64,000 bases of DNA from Paenibacillus macerans (GTDB lineage Bacteria > Bacillota > Bacilli > Paenibacillales > Paenibacillaceae). The DNA is taken from contig NZ_UGSI01000001.1 in assembly GCF_900454495.1 (NCBI RefSeq), forward strand, positions 4,342,501 through 4,406,500, written 5' to 3'. The translations under genes were made by a program, and so were the position numbers. Positions 17,439-26,322 of this stretch are shown piece after piece. The stretch's first letter is position 1; each line of letters begins with the position of its first letter. The notes under the pieces are model-generated. The model was not told the DNA's origin. It searched no databases and was given only the letters and a program-made list of their open reading frames with translations.

Positions 17439-18424
17439 GACCGTCCCCTCCACCATTCCGCAAAACGCCGCAGCCCTTCGTCCAGGCTGACGCGCGGAGC
17501 ATAACCGAGCAGCGCGCGCGCAGCCGTAATATCAAGCGTCTGGCTGAGGGCGAGCGTCCCGGCGGTATAACGCGTTAGCAGCGGCTCGCCCAGCGCCGGG
17601 ATCAGCCGGTGCAGCCCTTCCAGCACCGCAGCCGCTCCGTAGGCTTTCCGGTAGGAAATGACGCGGGTTTTCAGCGGCAGGTCCAGCATGCGGAACAGTG
17701 TCTCCACCAGCGCGGCGAATTCCCGCGGCTCGCCGTTCGTAATGTTATAGGCCCGGCCCGCCGCATCTTCGGGGGCGTTCCAGGCGTTCAGCAGCGCGTC
17801 CACGGCGTTGTCCACGTAGGTCGCGTCGATCAGCGCCTTCCCCCCGCCGATCAGCGGTACGCCGGATTTGCCGCTCGCGGCGACGATGCGCGGGAACAGC
17901 GCCTGGTCATTGGGGCCGAATACCGCTCTCGGCCGGATAATGACCGACGGCAGCCCCATGGCGTGATACCGCTCCACAACCTGCTCCGCCAGGCGTTTTG
18001 TGACGGCATAATGATTCGCTCCTTTCACCGGCAGCGGCTCGGACTCGCGGATGTCCAGGCGGGGGGCGTAATCGAAATATACGCTTGGAGTCGATACATG
18101 AATGAAGCGGCGCACTCCCTCTCGCAGGCTGGCCTCGGCGAGTATCCGGGCTACCTCCACATTGCAGCCGTAGAAGTCGCGGTATTTGCCCCATGGCGAG
18201 GATAACGCCGCGCAGTGAAAGACCGCATCCTGCCCAGTGCAAGCGGCGGCAGTGCCGCTCTCGTCACGCAAATCCTGATTGCGGAACCTGATGCCTTCAG
18301 CCTCGAGCCGCCGGCCCTGTTCGGGATTGCGTCCGATGCCGGTTACGTCCCAGCCCTCCCGGAGCAGCCGCCTGGCCAGATGTCCTCCCAAAAACCCCGT
18401 CGCCCCAGTTACCAATGCTTTCAT
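17432..18424 (-). CDS. NAD-dependent epimerase/3-beta-HSD-type SDR
   Basis: 330 aa extended SDR. Nucleotide motif VTGATGFLGGHLARRLL at residue 5, VFHCAALSSPWG, STPSVYFDY (catalytic Ser), catalytic Tyr-Lys in HYAVTK, then IIRPRAVFGP. The sequence type is that of 3-beta-hydroxysteroid dehydrogenase/OleD-like reductases, which reduce a 2-alkyl-3-keto acid in olefin/beta-lactone pathways. Overlaps the ATP-grasp gene by 4 bases (ATGA) and the MBL gene by 7 bases. Third gene of the operon. Confidence 0.87.
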   Translation of the reverse strand: MKALVTGATGFLGGHLARRLLREGWDVTGIGRNPEQGRRLEAEGIRFRNQDLRDESGTAAACTGQDAVFHCAALSSPWGKYRDFYGCNVEVARILAEASLREGVRRFIHVSTPSVYFDYAPRLDIRESEPLPVKGANHYAVTKRLAEQVVERYHAMGLPSVIIRPRAVFGPNDQALFPRIVAASGKSGVPLIGGGKALIDATYVDNAVDALLNAWNAPEDAAGRAYNITNGEPREFAALVETLFRMLDLPLKTRVISYRKAYGAAAVLEGLHRLIPALGEPLLTRYTAGTLALSQTLDITAARALLGYAPRVSLDEGLRRFAEWWRGRSC

Positions 18425-19848
18425 AACGGTTCACCGTTCCATTCTATGTCGTAAGTTAACGCTTCTGTCAGCGTAATCCCCAGTCTGCGGGCACTGCGGA
18501 AGGCATCGTATACGACCAGCGCCTGCTCCAGCCATGGCCTAAAGTCATCCGTCCGGAAGACGGCGTCCCGGCTCCCCCGGGCCGCCGCCAGCCAGGAGCG
18601 AGGGTCTCCGCGCAGCAGCTCCCGCCATCCGCAGCCAAGCATCGGCAGAGCCAGCATCGCCTTGCTCCCCGGGCGCGGCCGGATGACGGCGCCTTCGGCC
18701 GCCAGCTCCCCGGGGCTGAGCAGCGCCCGTTCCAGGCCGATGCCAGGCTCGAACAGATGAATGCCGCTGGTCGCCCGGGGATTGCATTCGATCCCGTAAA
18801 GTTTGCCGCCGTTTTGCTCGATCAAGTCGAAACCGATCTGCCCGCTGAATCCTGTTCCGTTCAAAAAGCGGCGAACCCATTCCTGGGCCCCTTCATGCTC
18901 CATATATTCAAAATGGACGCTCGCCCCCGTTTTCCCGGTCCGGTAACGACTGCCGTAGGCGGCATGGGCCACGATGCGTCCGTCGTGCACAACGCTGTAG
19001 GTGCACACCGCCCGGCCGGCAATATAATCCTGCGCCACCCAGGGCGCCGCCTCCGACAGCTCGCTTCCTCCCGGAGGCGGCGGCTGTATGCTCCTATGCG
19101 GCATAGCCAGGTCGCCCCTTGGGGGCATTGCCCTGCCGCTCCTTAGCGGTATACTCCCGCCGCTCCGTGATGGTATAGCCCTGCCGCTCTCTAGCGGCGT
19201 TGTCCCGCCAGGACCGCCTGGCCCGCCACGGCCGTCTGACCCGTCACATTCGCGAAGACCGCGAGGGCGCTCCCCAGGCGGCTCCGCCGCCGCTGGGCTC
19301 TTCCACGGCCCCGCTCCCGCAGCCGCCGGCAGGATCACGCGGGAGGCGAAGCGCGAATAGGCCGGCTTCAGCACCACGCTCCTGCCTTCCGCAGCAGCAA
19401 GGCTCATCGTCGCCTGCCATGCCTCGCGGCTGTTCAACAGCGTCGTACGCGGGACGGGCAACCTCAGGGAAGCGGCGCGCTGAATAAAGCGGTATTTATG
19501 GTGCCATTCGTGCAGCAGCTCCAGCGGCGATACCAGCACACGGCAGCGGATCTTCAGCCGCTCTGCCCCGCCGGCGATAACGAAAGTCTCTTCGCACAGC
19601 GGAATCAACAGGTCGATGTCCCACTGCCCGATCACCGTCTCCAGCACGGCCAGGTAATCCTGCGGCTGCTGCCGCGGAGGAGGAACGTGAAAGCTCCGCT
19701 CCACCGCCGCGGATCGCCGGCACAGGTGATGACGCGCGCTCTCGGCCGCGAATACCCGGTGCCCGGCGCGATGCAGCAGGCGAGCAAGCTCCAGCGCAAT
19801 CGGGGCCCGGCCTCCCGTAAGCAAAATCCGCAGCGGCCTAGTAGTCAA
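18421..19848 (-). CDS. ATP-grasp enzyme with low-complexity insert
   Basis: 475 aa. N-terminal pre-ATP-grasp Rossmann-like fold (ILLTGGRAPIALELARLLHRA), then the ATP-grasp region: HKYRFIQRAASLRLPVPRT, VVLKPAYSRFASRVIL, WVAQDYIAGRAVCTYSVV, and metal-binding FDLIEQNGGKLYGIECNPRATSG. Such enzymes join a carboxylate to an amine or other nucleophile using ATP. About 85 residues between VILPAAAG and WVAQDYIAG are Gly/Pro/Arg/Ser repeats (SGRAIPSRSGG, LRSGRAMPPRG) inserted inside the fold. Second gene of the operon; its presence suggests an amide- or ester-forming step not found in OleABCD. Confidence 0.83.
   Translation of the reverse strand: MTTRPLRILLTGGRAPIALELARLLHRAGHRVFAAESARHHLCRRSAAVERSFHVPPPRQQPQDYLAVLETVIGQWDIDLLIPLCEETFVIAGGAERLKIRCRVLVSPLELLHEWHHKYRFIQRAASLRLPVPRTTLLNSREAWQATMSLAAAEGRSVVLKPAYSRFASRVILPAAAGAGPWKSPAAAEPPGERPRGLRECDGSDGRGGPGGPGGTTPLESGRAIPSRSGGSIPLRSGRAMPPRGDLAMPHRSIQPPPPGGSELSEAAPWVAQDYIAGRAVCTYSVVHDGRIVAHAAYGSRYRTGKTGASVHFEYMEHEGAQEWVRRFLNGTGFSGQIGFDLIEQNGGKLYGIECNPRATSGIHLFEPGIGLERALLSPGELAAEGAVIRPRPGSKAMLALPMLGCGWRELLRGDPRSWLAAARGSRDAVFRTDDFRPWLEQALVVYDAFRSARRLGITLTEALTYDIEWNGEPL
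19090..19320 (-). repeat. in-frame tandem repeat in ATP-grasp gene
   Basis: Imperfect units of about 30 bases around GCCCTGCCGCTC(T/C)nTAGCGG and a (GGACCGCCTGGCCCG)-like run encode the Ser-Gly-Arg-rich insert. The frame is maintained. Confidence 0.65.
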
Positions 19849-20854
19849 GCAGCAGCCCTCCCAGTGACAGGCCTGCCGCCGTCCCCAGCATCAGCACCCG
19901 GTCGCCGCGACGGATGCGCCGCTGCGCGATCGCTTCATGCAGCCCCATCGGAATGGAAGCGGCGATCGTGTTCCCATGGTTCCGAGTATTATCGAAGAAG
20001 CGGTCCTCCGCAATGCCTAGCTTCTTGCGCAGCAGGCGCATCGCCATCGCGCTGCCCTGATGCGGAATTACGAGCCGGATATCCTCCAAGCGTGTCCCCG
20101 ACGGAGCCAGCAAACCGTCCAGAAATTCCGGAAGCAGCTTGGAGGCCATGCGAAAAATCGCCTGCCCGTTCATGCTGAACAGGAACGGCTCGGGGCGATC
20201 CGCCGAATATTGCGACGCATGGCGGCGCGTCCCGCCGCCAGCGATCTCCGAGTACCGGGCGCCGCGGCTGTATGTTTTCATGGAGGCGTATACGATCCGC
20301 GAGGCCTCCCCGGGTTCGGCCTGGCCGATCACCACGGCGGCCGCCCCGTCGCCGAACAGCGCCGCACTTTCCTTATCGGCCCAATTCAGCCCGGCCGAAG
20401 CAATCTCCGTCGCCACCAGCAGCACCCGCCGGTACCGGCCCGAATCGACCAGGTACGACATAACGTCAAGCCCGTTCAGGAAGCTTAGACAGGTGGCGTC
20501 CATATCAAAGGCCGGTACCCCCGAGTCCTCCTCGCCCATGGCTTGCTGGATGAAAACGGCCGTGCTGGGCAGCGGCTGCTCCTTCGTGCCGCTCGTGCAC
20601 ACCAGGCAGTCGATGTCGGCGAAGTTAAGCCCGGCGCTTTCCAGCGCCATTTCCGCCGCCCTCGCTCCCATATAGGATGACGTCTCCCCTTCGGCCGCAT
20701 AGCGGCGCTCGCCAACCCCCGTGATTTTGCCGGTCCATCCGGCCGGAACGCCAAGCAGACGGTCCAGCTCCTCATCCGTGACGCGCCGCGAAGGCATGTA
20801 TTTTCCCGTGCCGAGTATTTTTACTTTTCTAAGCTGCAATTTCCCCATCCCCAC
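19838..20854 (-). CDS. 3-oxoacyl-ACP synthase III family protein
   Basis: 338 aa. Thiolase fold of the KAS III type with catalytic Cys in DMDATCLSF (C122), His in VIPHQGSAM (H265) and Asn in NHGNTIAAS (N295). N-terminus VKILGTGKYMPSRRVTDEEL is typical. It condenses two acyl groups or an acyl group and malonyl-ACP. First gene of the five-gene operon, overlapping the ATP-grasp gene by 11 bases. A housekeeping FabH is unlikely because no fatty-acid genes are nearby and the partners are a ligase, reductase and hydrolase. Confidence 0.9.
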   Translation of the reverse strand: MGMGKLQLRKVKILGTGKYMPSRRVTDEELDRLLGVPAGWTGKITGVGERRYAAEGETSSYMGARAAEMALESAGLNFADIDCLVCTSGTKEQPLPSTAVFIQQAMGEEDSGVPAFDMDATCLSFLNGLDVMSYLVDSGRYRRVLLVATEIASAGLNWADKESAALFGDGAAAVVIGQAEPGEASRIVYASMKTYSRGARYSEIAGGGTRRHASQYSADRPEPFLFSMNGQAIFRMASKLLPEFLDGLLAPSGTRLEDIRLVIPHQGSAMAMRLLRKKLGIAEDRFFDNTRNHGNTIAASIPMGLHEAIAQRRIRRGDRVLMLGTAAGLSLGGLLLDY

Positions 20855-20873
20855 TTCTTGTTGTCCATAACTT

Positions 20874-20945
20874 TATTGGATTCACTCTCGATTCCCGGAT
20901 GATCCTCCCCCTCGTTCTCCACCCTCTCGTTGGAAAAATCCAATA
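20874..20945. promoter_or_regulatory. inverted repeat upstream of KAS III operon
   Basis: TATTGGATT at 20874-20882 and its exact complement at 20937-20945, 54 bases apart, lie between the operon start and its likely promoter region. They could be an operator pair or an mRNA stem. I cannot assign a regulator. Confidence 0.35.
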
Positions 20946-20984
20946 GATATTACAAAATCCGCAAAGCGAAAAAAGCCCATCCGT

Positions 20985-21076
20985 GAAACCGCCGGGGCCA
21001 GCAACAGCCAGCTCTGCCGGTGCAGCCAGTGCAGCCGGTGCAGCCAGCTCAGCCAGCTCTGCCGGCCGCAGCTGTC
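20985..21076. repeat. GC-rich tandem repeat
   Basis: Degenerate units (CAGCCAGCTCTGCCGGTG, CAGCCAGTGCAGCCGGTG and similar) of 9-18 bases in the gap just after the TIGR01777 SDR gene. Confidence 0.6.
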
Positions 21077-21078
21077 CG

Positions 21079-21963
21079 CTAACGCGACAAGATCTCCTTC
21101 AATGCCGCGTCCAGCGTATCGTACTTAAACGTGTATCCTGCCTGCAGCAGCCGTTCCGGCAGGACCCAGCGGCTCTTCAGCACCAGTTCGGTCTCCGTGC
21201 GGATAAGCCGCGCCCCGAGCTCCAGCATCCAGCGCGGCGCCGGCAGCCCGATGGGGATGCCCATCGCCCGGCGCAAGCCGGCCATCAACTCCCGATTGGT
21301 GACCGGATGCGGCGCTGAAGCGTTAAAGACACCATCCAGCTTGGGATGCTGCTGCAGAAACATCACGATCCGGAACAAGTCTTCCATATGAATCCAGCTG
21401 AACTGCTGCCGCCCGGAACCTTGCGGCCCGCCGAGCCCGAAGCGGACCAGATTGCGCATCGGCCCCATCACCCCGCCGTCATCCAGCACGATGGCAATGC
21501 GGAGCGCAATCTGCCGCGTGGCCGGAAGGTCAAAAGCGAAGAAAGCCTGCTCCCACGCCTTGGCCACATCAACCGAAAATCCCGCGCCGATTTCGCCGCC
21601 TTCCTCGGTCATGGGACGATCTTCCGCATGCCGGTAGATCGTTGCCGTACTTGAATTGATCCACAGCGCCGGAGGACGGCGGCACGCCAAAACGCACTCC
21701 CCGAGCAAGCGCGTGGTCTCCGTTCTCGACTCCAGGATCAGCCGGCGGTTTTCCAGAGTATAACGGCAGTTTACCGATCTGCCAGCAAGATTGACCAGCA
21801 AATCGGCCCCTTCCAGCGCCTGCGTCATTCCCGTCCGGTCATCCCAGGAAATGTGGGAAGCCTGCCTGGAAATCATGCCGATCTCATACCCCATTTCCCT
21901 AAACCGGCGCTCGAAAGCGCTTCCGACAAACCCCGTGCCTCCGGCCAGCACCACTTTGGGCAT
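21079..21963 (-). CDS. TIGR01777-type NAD-dependent epimerase (YfhF-like)
   Basis: 294 aa SDR of the SDR39U1 type: VVLAGGTGFVGSAFERRF at the N-terminus, LLVNLAGRSVNCRY, INSSTATIYRHAEDRPMTE, and the characteristic C-terminus ATRQIALRIAIVLDDGGVM...WIHMEDL. Physiological substrate unknown for the family. Same strand as, and about 225 bases upstream of, the KAS III operon, but the gap holds repeats and an inverted repeat, so it may be a separate transcript. Confidence 0.88.
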   Translation of the reverse strand: MPKVVLAGGTGFVGSAFERRFREMGYEIGMISRQASHISWDDRTGMTQALEGADLLVNLAGRSVNCRYTLENRRLILESRTETTRLLGECVLACRRPPALWINSSTATIYRHAEDRPMTEEGGEIGAGFSVDVAKAWEQAFFAFDLPATRQIALRIAIVLDDGGVMGPMRNLVRFGLGGPQGSGRQQFSWIHMEDLFRIVMFLQQHPKLDGVFNASAPHPVTNRELMAGLRRAMGIPIGLPAPRWMLELGARLIRTETELVLKSRWVLPERLLQAGYTFKYDTLDAALKEILSR

Positions 21964-22181
21964 CGTAATCCACTCCTGTCGCGATAAAATGGAAAAGTCC
22001 GTGCTATATTGTCGTCATTATACCATGGTTTCGGAGCTGAATTTGCCCAAAGCCGCCAACCGCGCAAAATGGTCCGCCAGACCCATCGGTTCTGCTTTGC
22101 CAAACATTGCTAATCATTAAATTTTAAGCGATAATTTAAGCTGTCCGGATTACAGCCACAACGATAACGGAGGGATTTGCT

Positions 22182-22484
22182 ATGAGCAAATACGGAATGT
22201 ACGCCAGGTTTACCGCCAAACCCGGGGAGCGCGACAAACTGGCCGACATCTTGTTGGAAGCCGCCGCCGGGGCCGAGCCGGTCCAGGAATGCGAATTATA
22301 TATCGTCAACATCTCCGATACGGAACCGGATACCGTGTGGGTGACGGAAGTCTGGAGCAATAAGGAGGCGCATGACGCCTCACTCCAACAAGAAGCGGCG
22401 AAAGCGTCCATCCAGCGGGCCATGCCGCTGATCGCCGGCGTGGAATCCATCCAAATCCGCCCTATCGGCGGCAAGGGCATATAA
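22182..22484 (+). CDS. putative quinol monooxygenase (ABM domain)
   Basis: 100 aa, the whole length of one antibiotic-biosynthesis-monooxygenase domain: MSKYGMYARFTAKPGERDKL, CELYIVNISDTEPDTVWVTE, WSNKEAHDASLQ. Such proteins form dimeric ferredoxin-like barrels and oxidise quinols or polycyclic substrates, often as stress or detoxification enzymes. First gene of a plus-strand operon; 26 bases before the acyl-CoA dehydrogenase. Preceded by CGGAGGGATTTGCT. Confidence 0.88.
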   Translation: MSKYGMYARFTAKPGERDKLADILLEAAAGAEPVQECELYIVNISDTEPDTVWVTEVWSNKEAHDASLQQEAAKASIQRAMPLIAGVESIQIRPIGGKGI

Positions 22485-22509
22485 CTCCGAAAAAAGGGGC
22501 GACACGCGA

Positions 22510-23685
22510 ATGGATATTCAATATGATCCGTATATTCGCAGCGATCGGGAGCGTGGGCGCTTGCTCAGGCTGGAGGCGCTCGCGGCGCGGTTTGCGGACC
22601 GGGCTGCGGAGCATGACCGGCTGGGTACATTTCCGCACGAGAACATCGACGATTTGCGCGATTTTGGCTATATGAAGCTGACCGTACCTGAGGCGTTTGG
22701 CGGCGACGGCATTTCTTTATATGAAATGGTACAACTGCAGGAACGGCTGGCGATGGGGGACGGCTCCACGGCGCTGGCTGTCGGCTGGCATGCCGGCAAG
22801 GTGCTGAACTTGCGGGAAAGCCGCAGTTGGCCTGAACCGCTATGGGCGGAGCTATGCCGGGACATTGTGAAAAAAGGCGTCATGATCAACGCGTTCGCCA
22901 GCGAGCCGGCGACCGGAAGCCCGAGCCGCGGCGGCCGGCCCTCGACGACGGCTATAGCGGCGGAGGGCGGCTGGGTGCTGAGCGGCCGGAAAAATTTCAG
23001 CACACTGTCACCCGCGCTCGACCGCTGCATCGTCACCGCTTATTGTGAAACGACCGGTAAAACCGAAGAGTTCCTCGTCATGATGCAGGACGTAACGATT
23101 GAGGAAACCTGGGACACCCTCGGCATGCGGGCTACGGGCAGCCATGACGTCATCCTCGACCATGTTTTTGTACCGGAAAACCATTTGCTGAAACCCAGCG
23201 GCGCTGCAATCGACGACGGCGGCGGATGGCTGCTGCACATTCCGGCCTGCTATATGGGCATCGCTCTGGCCGCGCGTGAATTCGCCCTGCGCTTTGCCGC
23301 CTCCTGCCGCCCGAACAGCATCAAAGGCCCGATCGCCGAACTGCCGAACATTCGCCAGCTCATCGGCCAGATGGAACTGGAGCAGCGGACGGCCCGGCAG
23401 ATGCTGTACGCCGCGGCGAACCGTTGGGACCGCCATCCTGAGCTAAGGCCAAAGCTGCGATCCGACCTCGGGCTCGCCAAACTGGCCGCCACCAACGGCG
23501 CGATCCGGATCGTTGATCTGGCGATGCGTATCGTCGGCGGAACGAGCTTGTCGAAAAGCCATCCGCTCGAGCGCTACTACCGCGACGTCCGCGCCGGCCT
23601 GCACAATCCGCCGATGGACGATGCGGTTATGGCATTGCTGGCGGGCGAGGCGCTGGAGGGAAAGCTGGAACAGAAGGGGCGCTAA
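22510..23685 (+). CDS. acyl-CoA dehydrogenase family flavoprotein
   Basis: 391 aa. N-terminal helical domain (YMKLTVPEAFGGDGISLYEM), beta domain (VLSGRKNFSTLSPALDRCI, DTLGMRATGSHDVILDHVFVP), C-terminal FAD-binding helices (RIVGGTSLSKSHPLERYYRD). The last motif is like that of the flavin-dependent hydroxylase or desulfurisation (DszC/SfnC-like) side of the superfamily, so it may oxidise something other than acyl-CoA. Cotranscribed with an ABM monooxygenase and a hydrolase, which points to breakdown or detoxification of a small organic compound. Confidence 0.85.
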   Translation: MDIQYDPYIRSDRERGRLLRLEALAARFADRAAEHDRLGTFPHENIDDLRDFGYMKLTVPEAFGGDGISLYEMVQLQERLAMGDGSTALAVGWHAGKVLNLRESRSWPEPLWAELCRDIVKKGVMINAFASEPATGSPSRGGRPSTTAIAAEGGWVLSGRKNFSTLSPALDRCIVTAYCETTGKTEEFLVMMQDVTIEETWDTLGMRATGSHDVILDHVFVPENHLLKPSGAAIDDGGGWLLHIPACYMGIALAAREFALRFAASCRPNSIKGPIAELPNIRQLIGQMELEQRTARQMLYAAANRWDRHPELRPKLRSDLGLAKLAATNGAIRIVDLAMRIVGGTSLSKSHPLERYYRDVRAGLHNPPMDDAVMALLAGEALEGKLEQKGR

Positions 23686-23688
23686 AAA

Positions 23689-24651
23689 ATGATTCAACCA
23701 TGCGTTGTCCGCGGAAAAAAATTGCATGTCGAGATTTTCGGCAAAACAGGCTCGCCCGCAGTACTTTTTTTGCACGGCGGGCCCGGCGAGAGCAGTTACG
23801 AATTTGTGTATCACCAAGCGGAGAAGCTTGTGGCAGAACTTTTTGTCATTGCCATCGATCAACGGGGAGTCTGCCGTTCCGACAAGATTTTGGAAGACGA
23901 GCCTTTTGGCCTTAAGGATCTCATTGACGATTGCGAAAATCTCAGGCGGCAACTCGGCATCAAGCAATGGTCGGTGATCGGCCACTCGTTCGGCGGTTAT
24001 TTGGCTTTGATCTATGCAGCGGACCATCCGGACTCTGTTGCGAACGTTATTTTTGAATGTCCCACGTTCGATTTTAAATGGACTGCGCTAAGCCTGTTGA
24101 CGAAAGCAGCTTCTATTTTCAAAACTCTGGGCGATGCGGAGCGTTCCGAACAATGTTTGCGATTGACGGCGAGTAACCTTTCCGCGAGGGAGCTTTTTGA
24201 CCGGTACATTCAGTTTGGAGAAGAACTGGGCGAAAAGAAAGAGCTCATTTACTCCCCATATGAGACGCTGACGGATGATTCTTTGTACACAGAAGAAGAA
24301 TGGGACGAATTCGGAGAAAGAACGGATATTCACCTCAGCCGGCTAAGGGAAGAAGGGAAAATATTTGAATCTGCAGTTCCGCTTCTGTCCCGGTTGTCGG
24401 TTCCATCCCTCCTTATTCTGGGGGAGCACGATCCCGTCACATGCGAGCGTCATATTCGGGCGTATAAGGAAGCCGCGCAAGGCGAGATCATTATGATGAA
24501 GGGCTGCGGGCATACGCCGCATAAGGAACAGCCTGCACTATACAGAGATACGGTCAGCAAATTCATTCTTGCAAAGTCGAAAACCGATCGAGGCAAGAAC
24601 CACGGAAGGGCGCCCGAAAGCTTGAGGATAGGGAAATGGGGTGGGTGTTAG
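23689..24651 (+). CDS. alpha/beta hydrolase (proline iminopeptidase-like), C-end altered by IS
   Basis: 320 aa. Oxyanion region FLHGGPGESS, nucleophile elbow GHSFGGY (Ser about residue 105), catalytic Asp in ILGEHDPVT and His in GCGHTPHKEQP. The natural end of such proteins is near YRDTVSKFILAK. The last 23 or so residues (from about SKTDRGKNHGRAP to GKWGGC) are encoded by DNA that matches the flank of IS1595-like copy 1 at 8344-8441. The element has therefore supplied a new stop and tail. Only 3 bases separate it from the dehydrogenase gene. Confidence 0.85.
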   Translation: MIQPCVVRGKKLHVEIFGKTGSPAVLFLHGGPGESSYEFVYHQAEKLVAELFVIAIDQRGVCRSDKILEDEPFGLKDLIDDCENLRRQLGIKQWSVIGHSFGGYLALIYAADHPDSVANVIFECPTFDFKWTALSLLTKAASIFKTLGDAERSEQCLRLTASNLSARELFDRYIQFGEELGEKKELIYSPYETLTDDSLYTEEEWDEFGERTDIHLSRLREEGKIFESAVPLLSRLSVPSLLILGEHDPVTCERHIRAYKEAAQGEIIMMKGCGHTPHKEQPALYRDTVSKFILAKSKTDRGKNHGRAPESLRIGKWGGC

Positions 24652-24673
24652 ATCAACGCTCGCTGTCCGGGCG

Positions 24674-26021
24674 CTTTGCACGATTATCCCGCTTGATCAG
24701 GTAGCAGAGAGAAAGACAAGCTCAGGAGAAAAAATATTTGTGGAGAAGCAGATAGGTTGAGATAATTTAGATGGGCTTAGGAAAGAAAATCAGGTTTAGA
24801 GGGTGAAACAGACCGGACAAGAGGTCAAGACAGGAGATTAAGGACCCATTAAGTTGATCCGCATCAAGTAACCCCTACCGTTCCAGCGTCTCGATCAGGC
24901 CGCAACCGCAAGGGGCTGGTTCGGTTGGCGCGCGATCAGCCGGCGGTAAGGGATCGCCGGAATCGCCACACACATCTGCAGCAACTGCTGCCGCATCGTT
25001 TCTTCCGCTCCGGGCCGTCCTCCTTGCAGGCGCAGCCGGCGGCGTACGGTGTACTCGTTCAGGTACGCCTGCAGATGCTTCAGTCCCAAGGCTCCATACG
25101 TACTCTTCAGCGATTTCCACGCCTCCCTCACCACTTTCCGCAAGGGAGCATACAGCCGAAAGGCCTGAGGAAACAATTGTACCGCCGATGTACGGACATC
25201 CACATGCCCGCTAATAAAAGCGGTTAGATCGTGACGGTTTGCCATTTTCCCGTCTCCCCGCTTATGCGGCACCAGGCGGATTTTGACCTGCTCCGGCTCG
25301 CCCGACTCCGTGACCGTGCAGCCGGCTACGACCGCCGAGGCGTACGGATGCGAAAGCTGACACCGGGACGGATTACGCCCATACTGATCACTGTTCACCT
25401 TCACGTCTCCGGAGAGCAGCTCCCGGGCATCGAACTCCCCCACGGCATGGCGTATTTTGTGCAGCATCGACCAGGCGGTCTTGTAGGCGACCCGGATCAC
25501 CTGGCGCAGCCGCATCGCCGAGATGCCGCCCTCCAGCAGGAATAAATCCAGGGCCTCGAACCACTTGAGCAAGGGCAGATGCGTTCCTTCAAAAATCGTG
25601 CCGACCAAAGGCGATGTTTGATGCTTGCACTTTCCGCACTCGAACAAGGGGATATGCCGGGAGGTCAGACGGCTGCACCGGGTGTGAGCGCAGCGCGGAC
25701 AGACAAAGCCGTTTGGCCACTTCATCACGATTAGCGCTTCCATGCAGTCCTGCTCGCTGTTAAAACGGCTGCTGAATGGCTGAAGTTCCGTTCCCGCATT
25801 GATCTCCATGTTTACTCGCCCCCGAATCAAGAATATACGAACATAAGTTCCGTTTATTTCATTATACCAAACATACGTTCTCTAATCAAGCCGAAAATCT
25901 CACCTGAACCGCCTCATTTTTTCCGCAGCTTTTTTTGTGTTTTTTCTTCTCTTTTTTTGGAACCCTTGACTTGCTCTAACCCCACTCCCTGCTCCTTAAC
26001 GAAGGGGATAATCGTGCAAAG
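24674..26021 (-). mobile_element. IS1595-like element, copy 2
   Basis: Same 17-base terminal inverted repeats as copy 1 (24674-24690 and 26005-26021), 1348 bases, opposite orientation. Homology with copy 1 extends past the left repeat to about 24578, inside the 3' end of the hydrolase gene. Together the two copies bracket about 16.3 kb. Confidence 0.75.
24895..25809 (-). CDS. IS1595-family-like transposase, copy 2
   Basis: 304 aa from MEINAGTELQPFSSRF, only a few residues different from copy 1 (for example RQVIRVAYKTAW for SKVIRVAYKTAW). Same zinc ribbon CPRCAHTRC...CGKCKHQTSP and C-terminal LKHLQAYLNEYTVR, and the same absence of a DETYIGG-type catalytic motif. Seven upstream codons (MIRGRVN) are in frame but lie past a weaker site. 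Confidence 0.82.
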   Translation of the reverse strand: MEINAGTELQPFSSRFNSEQDCMEALIVMKWPNGFVCPRCAHTRCSRLTSRHIPLFECGKCKHQTSPLVGTIFEGTHLPLLKWFEALDLFLLEGGISAMRLRQVIRVAYKTAWSMLHKIRHAVGEFDARELLSGDVKVNSDQYGRNPSRCQLSHPYASAVVAGCTVTESGEPEQVKIRLVPHKRGDGKMANRHDLTAFISGHVDVRTSAVQLFPQAFRLYAPLRKVVREAWKSLKSTYGALGLKHLQAYLNEYTVRRRLRLQGGRPGAEETMRQQLLQMCVAIPAIPYRRLIARQPNQPLAVAA

Positions 26022-26230
26022 GCAGGCAGCAGGCAGGGACACCACGATACAACCTCTTTAGACAGTCCCCCTCACCTGGCGTCGATTTGTGACACAGCTC
26101 GAAACGTCTACGTGCAGAAGGTAGATACGCTGATCGCGCCGGGTCGTGACGCCTCTACATCCACCTCTGATTCAGCGTCAACTCCGGCAATGGATTGCTC
26201 TGCTTTATCCGGTTACATCCAGGCTTGCCT

Positions 26231-26270
26231 GCCGATTTTTTGCTGCGAAAGTTGAGTTACTTAGACCTTT
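26231..26270. repeat. short dispersed motif, copy 2
   Basis: GCCGATTTTTTGCTGCGAAA followed by GTTGAGTTA, as at 8.5 kb and 42.7 kb. The remainder of 26022-26322 shows no gene. Confidence 0.5.
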
Positions 26271-26322
26271 AAGCGGTCACCCCCGAGACGACGCTTAGCC
26301 CTTGGCCTTAAGATCCGGCCCC

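Noticed and set aside
15028..20854. Canonical OleABCD hydrocarbon operon
   Set aside because: No OleB alpha/beta hydrolase; the ligase is of the CapK/F390 type, and an ATP-grasp and an MBL enzyme are present, so only a partial analogy is justified.
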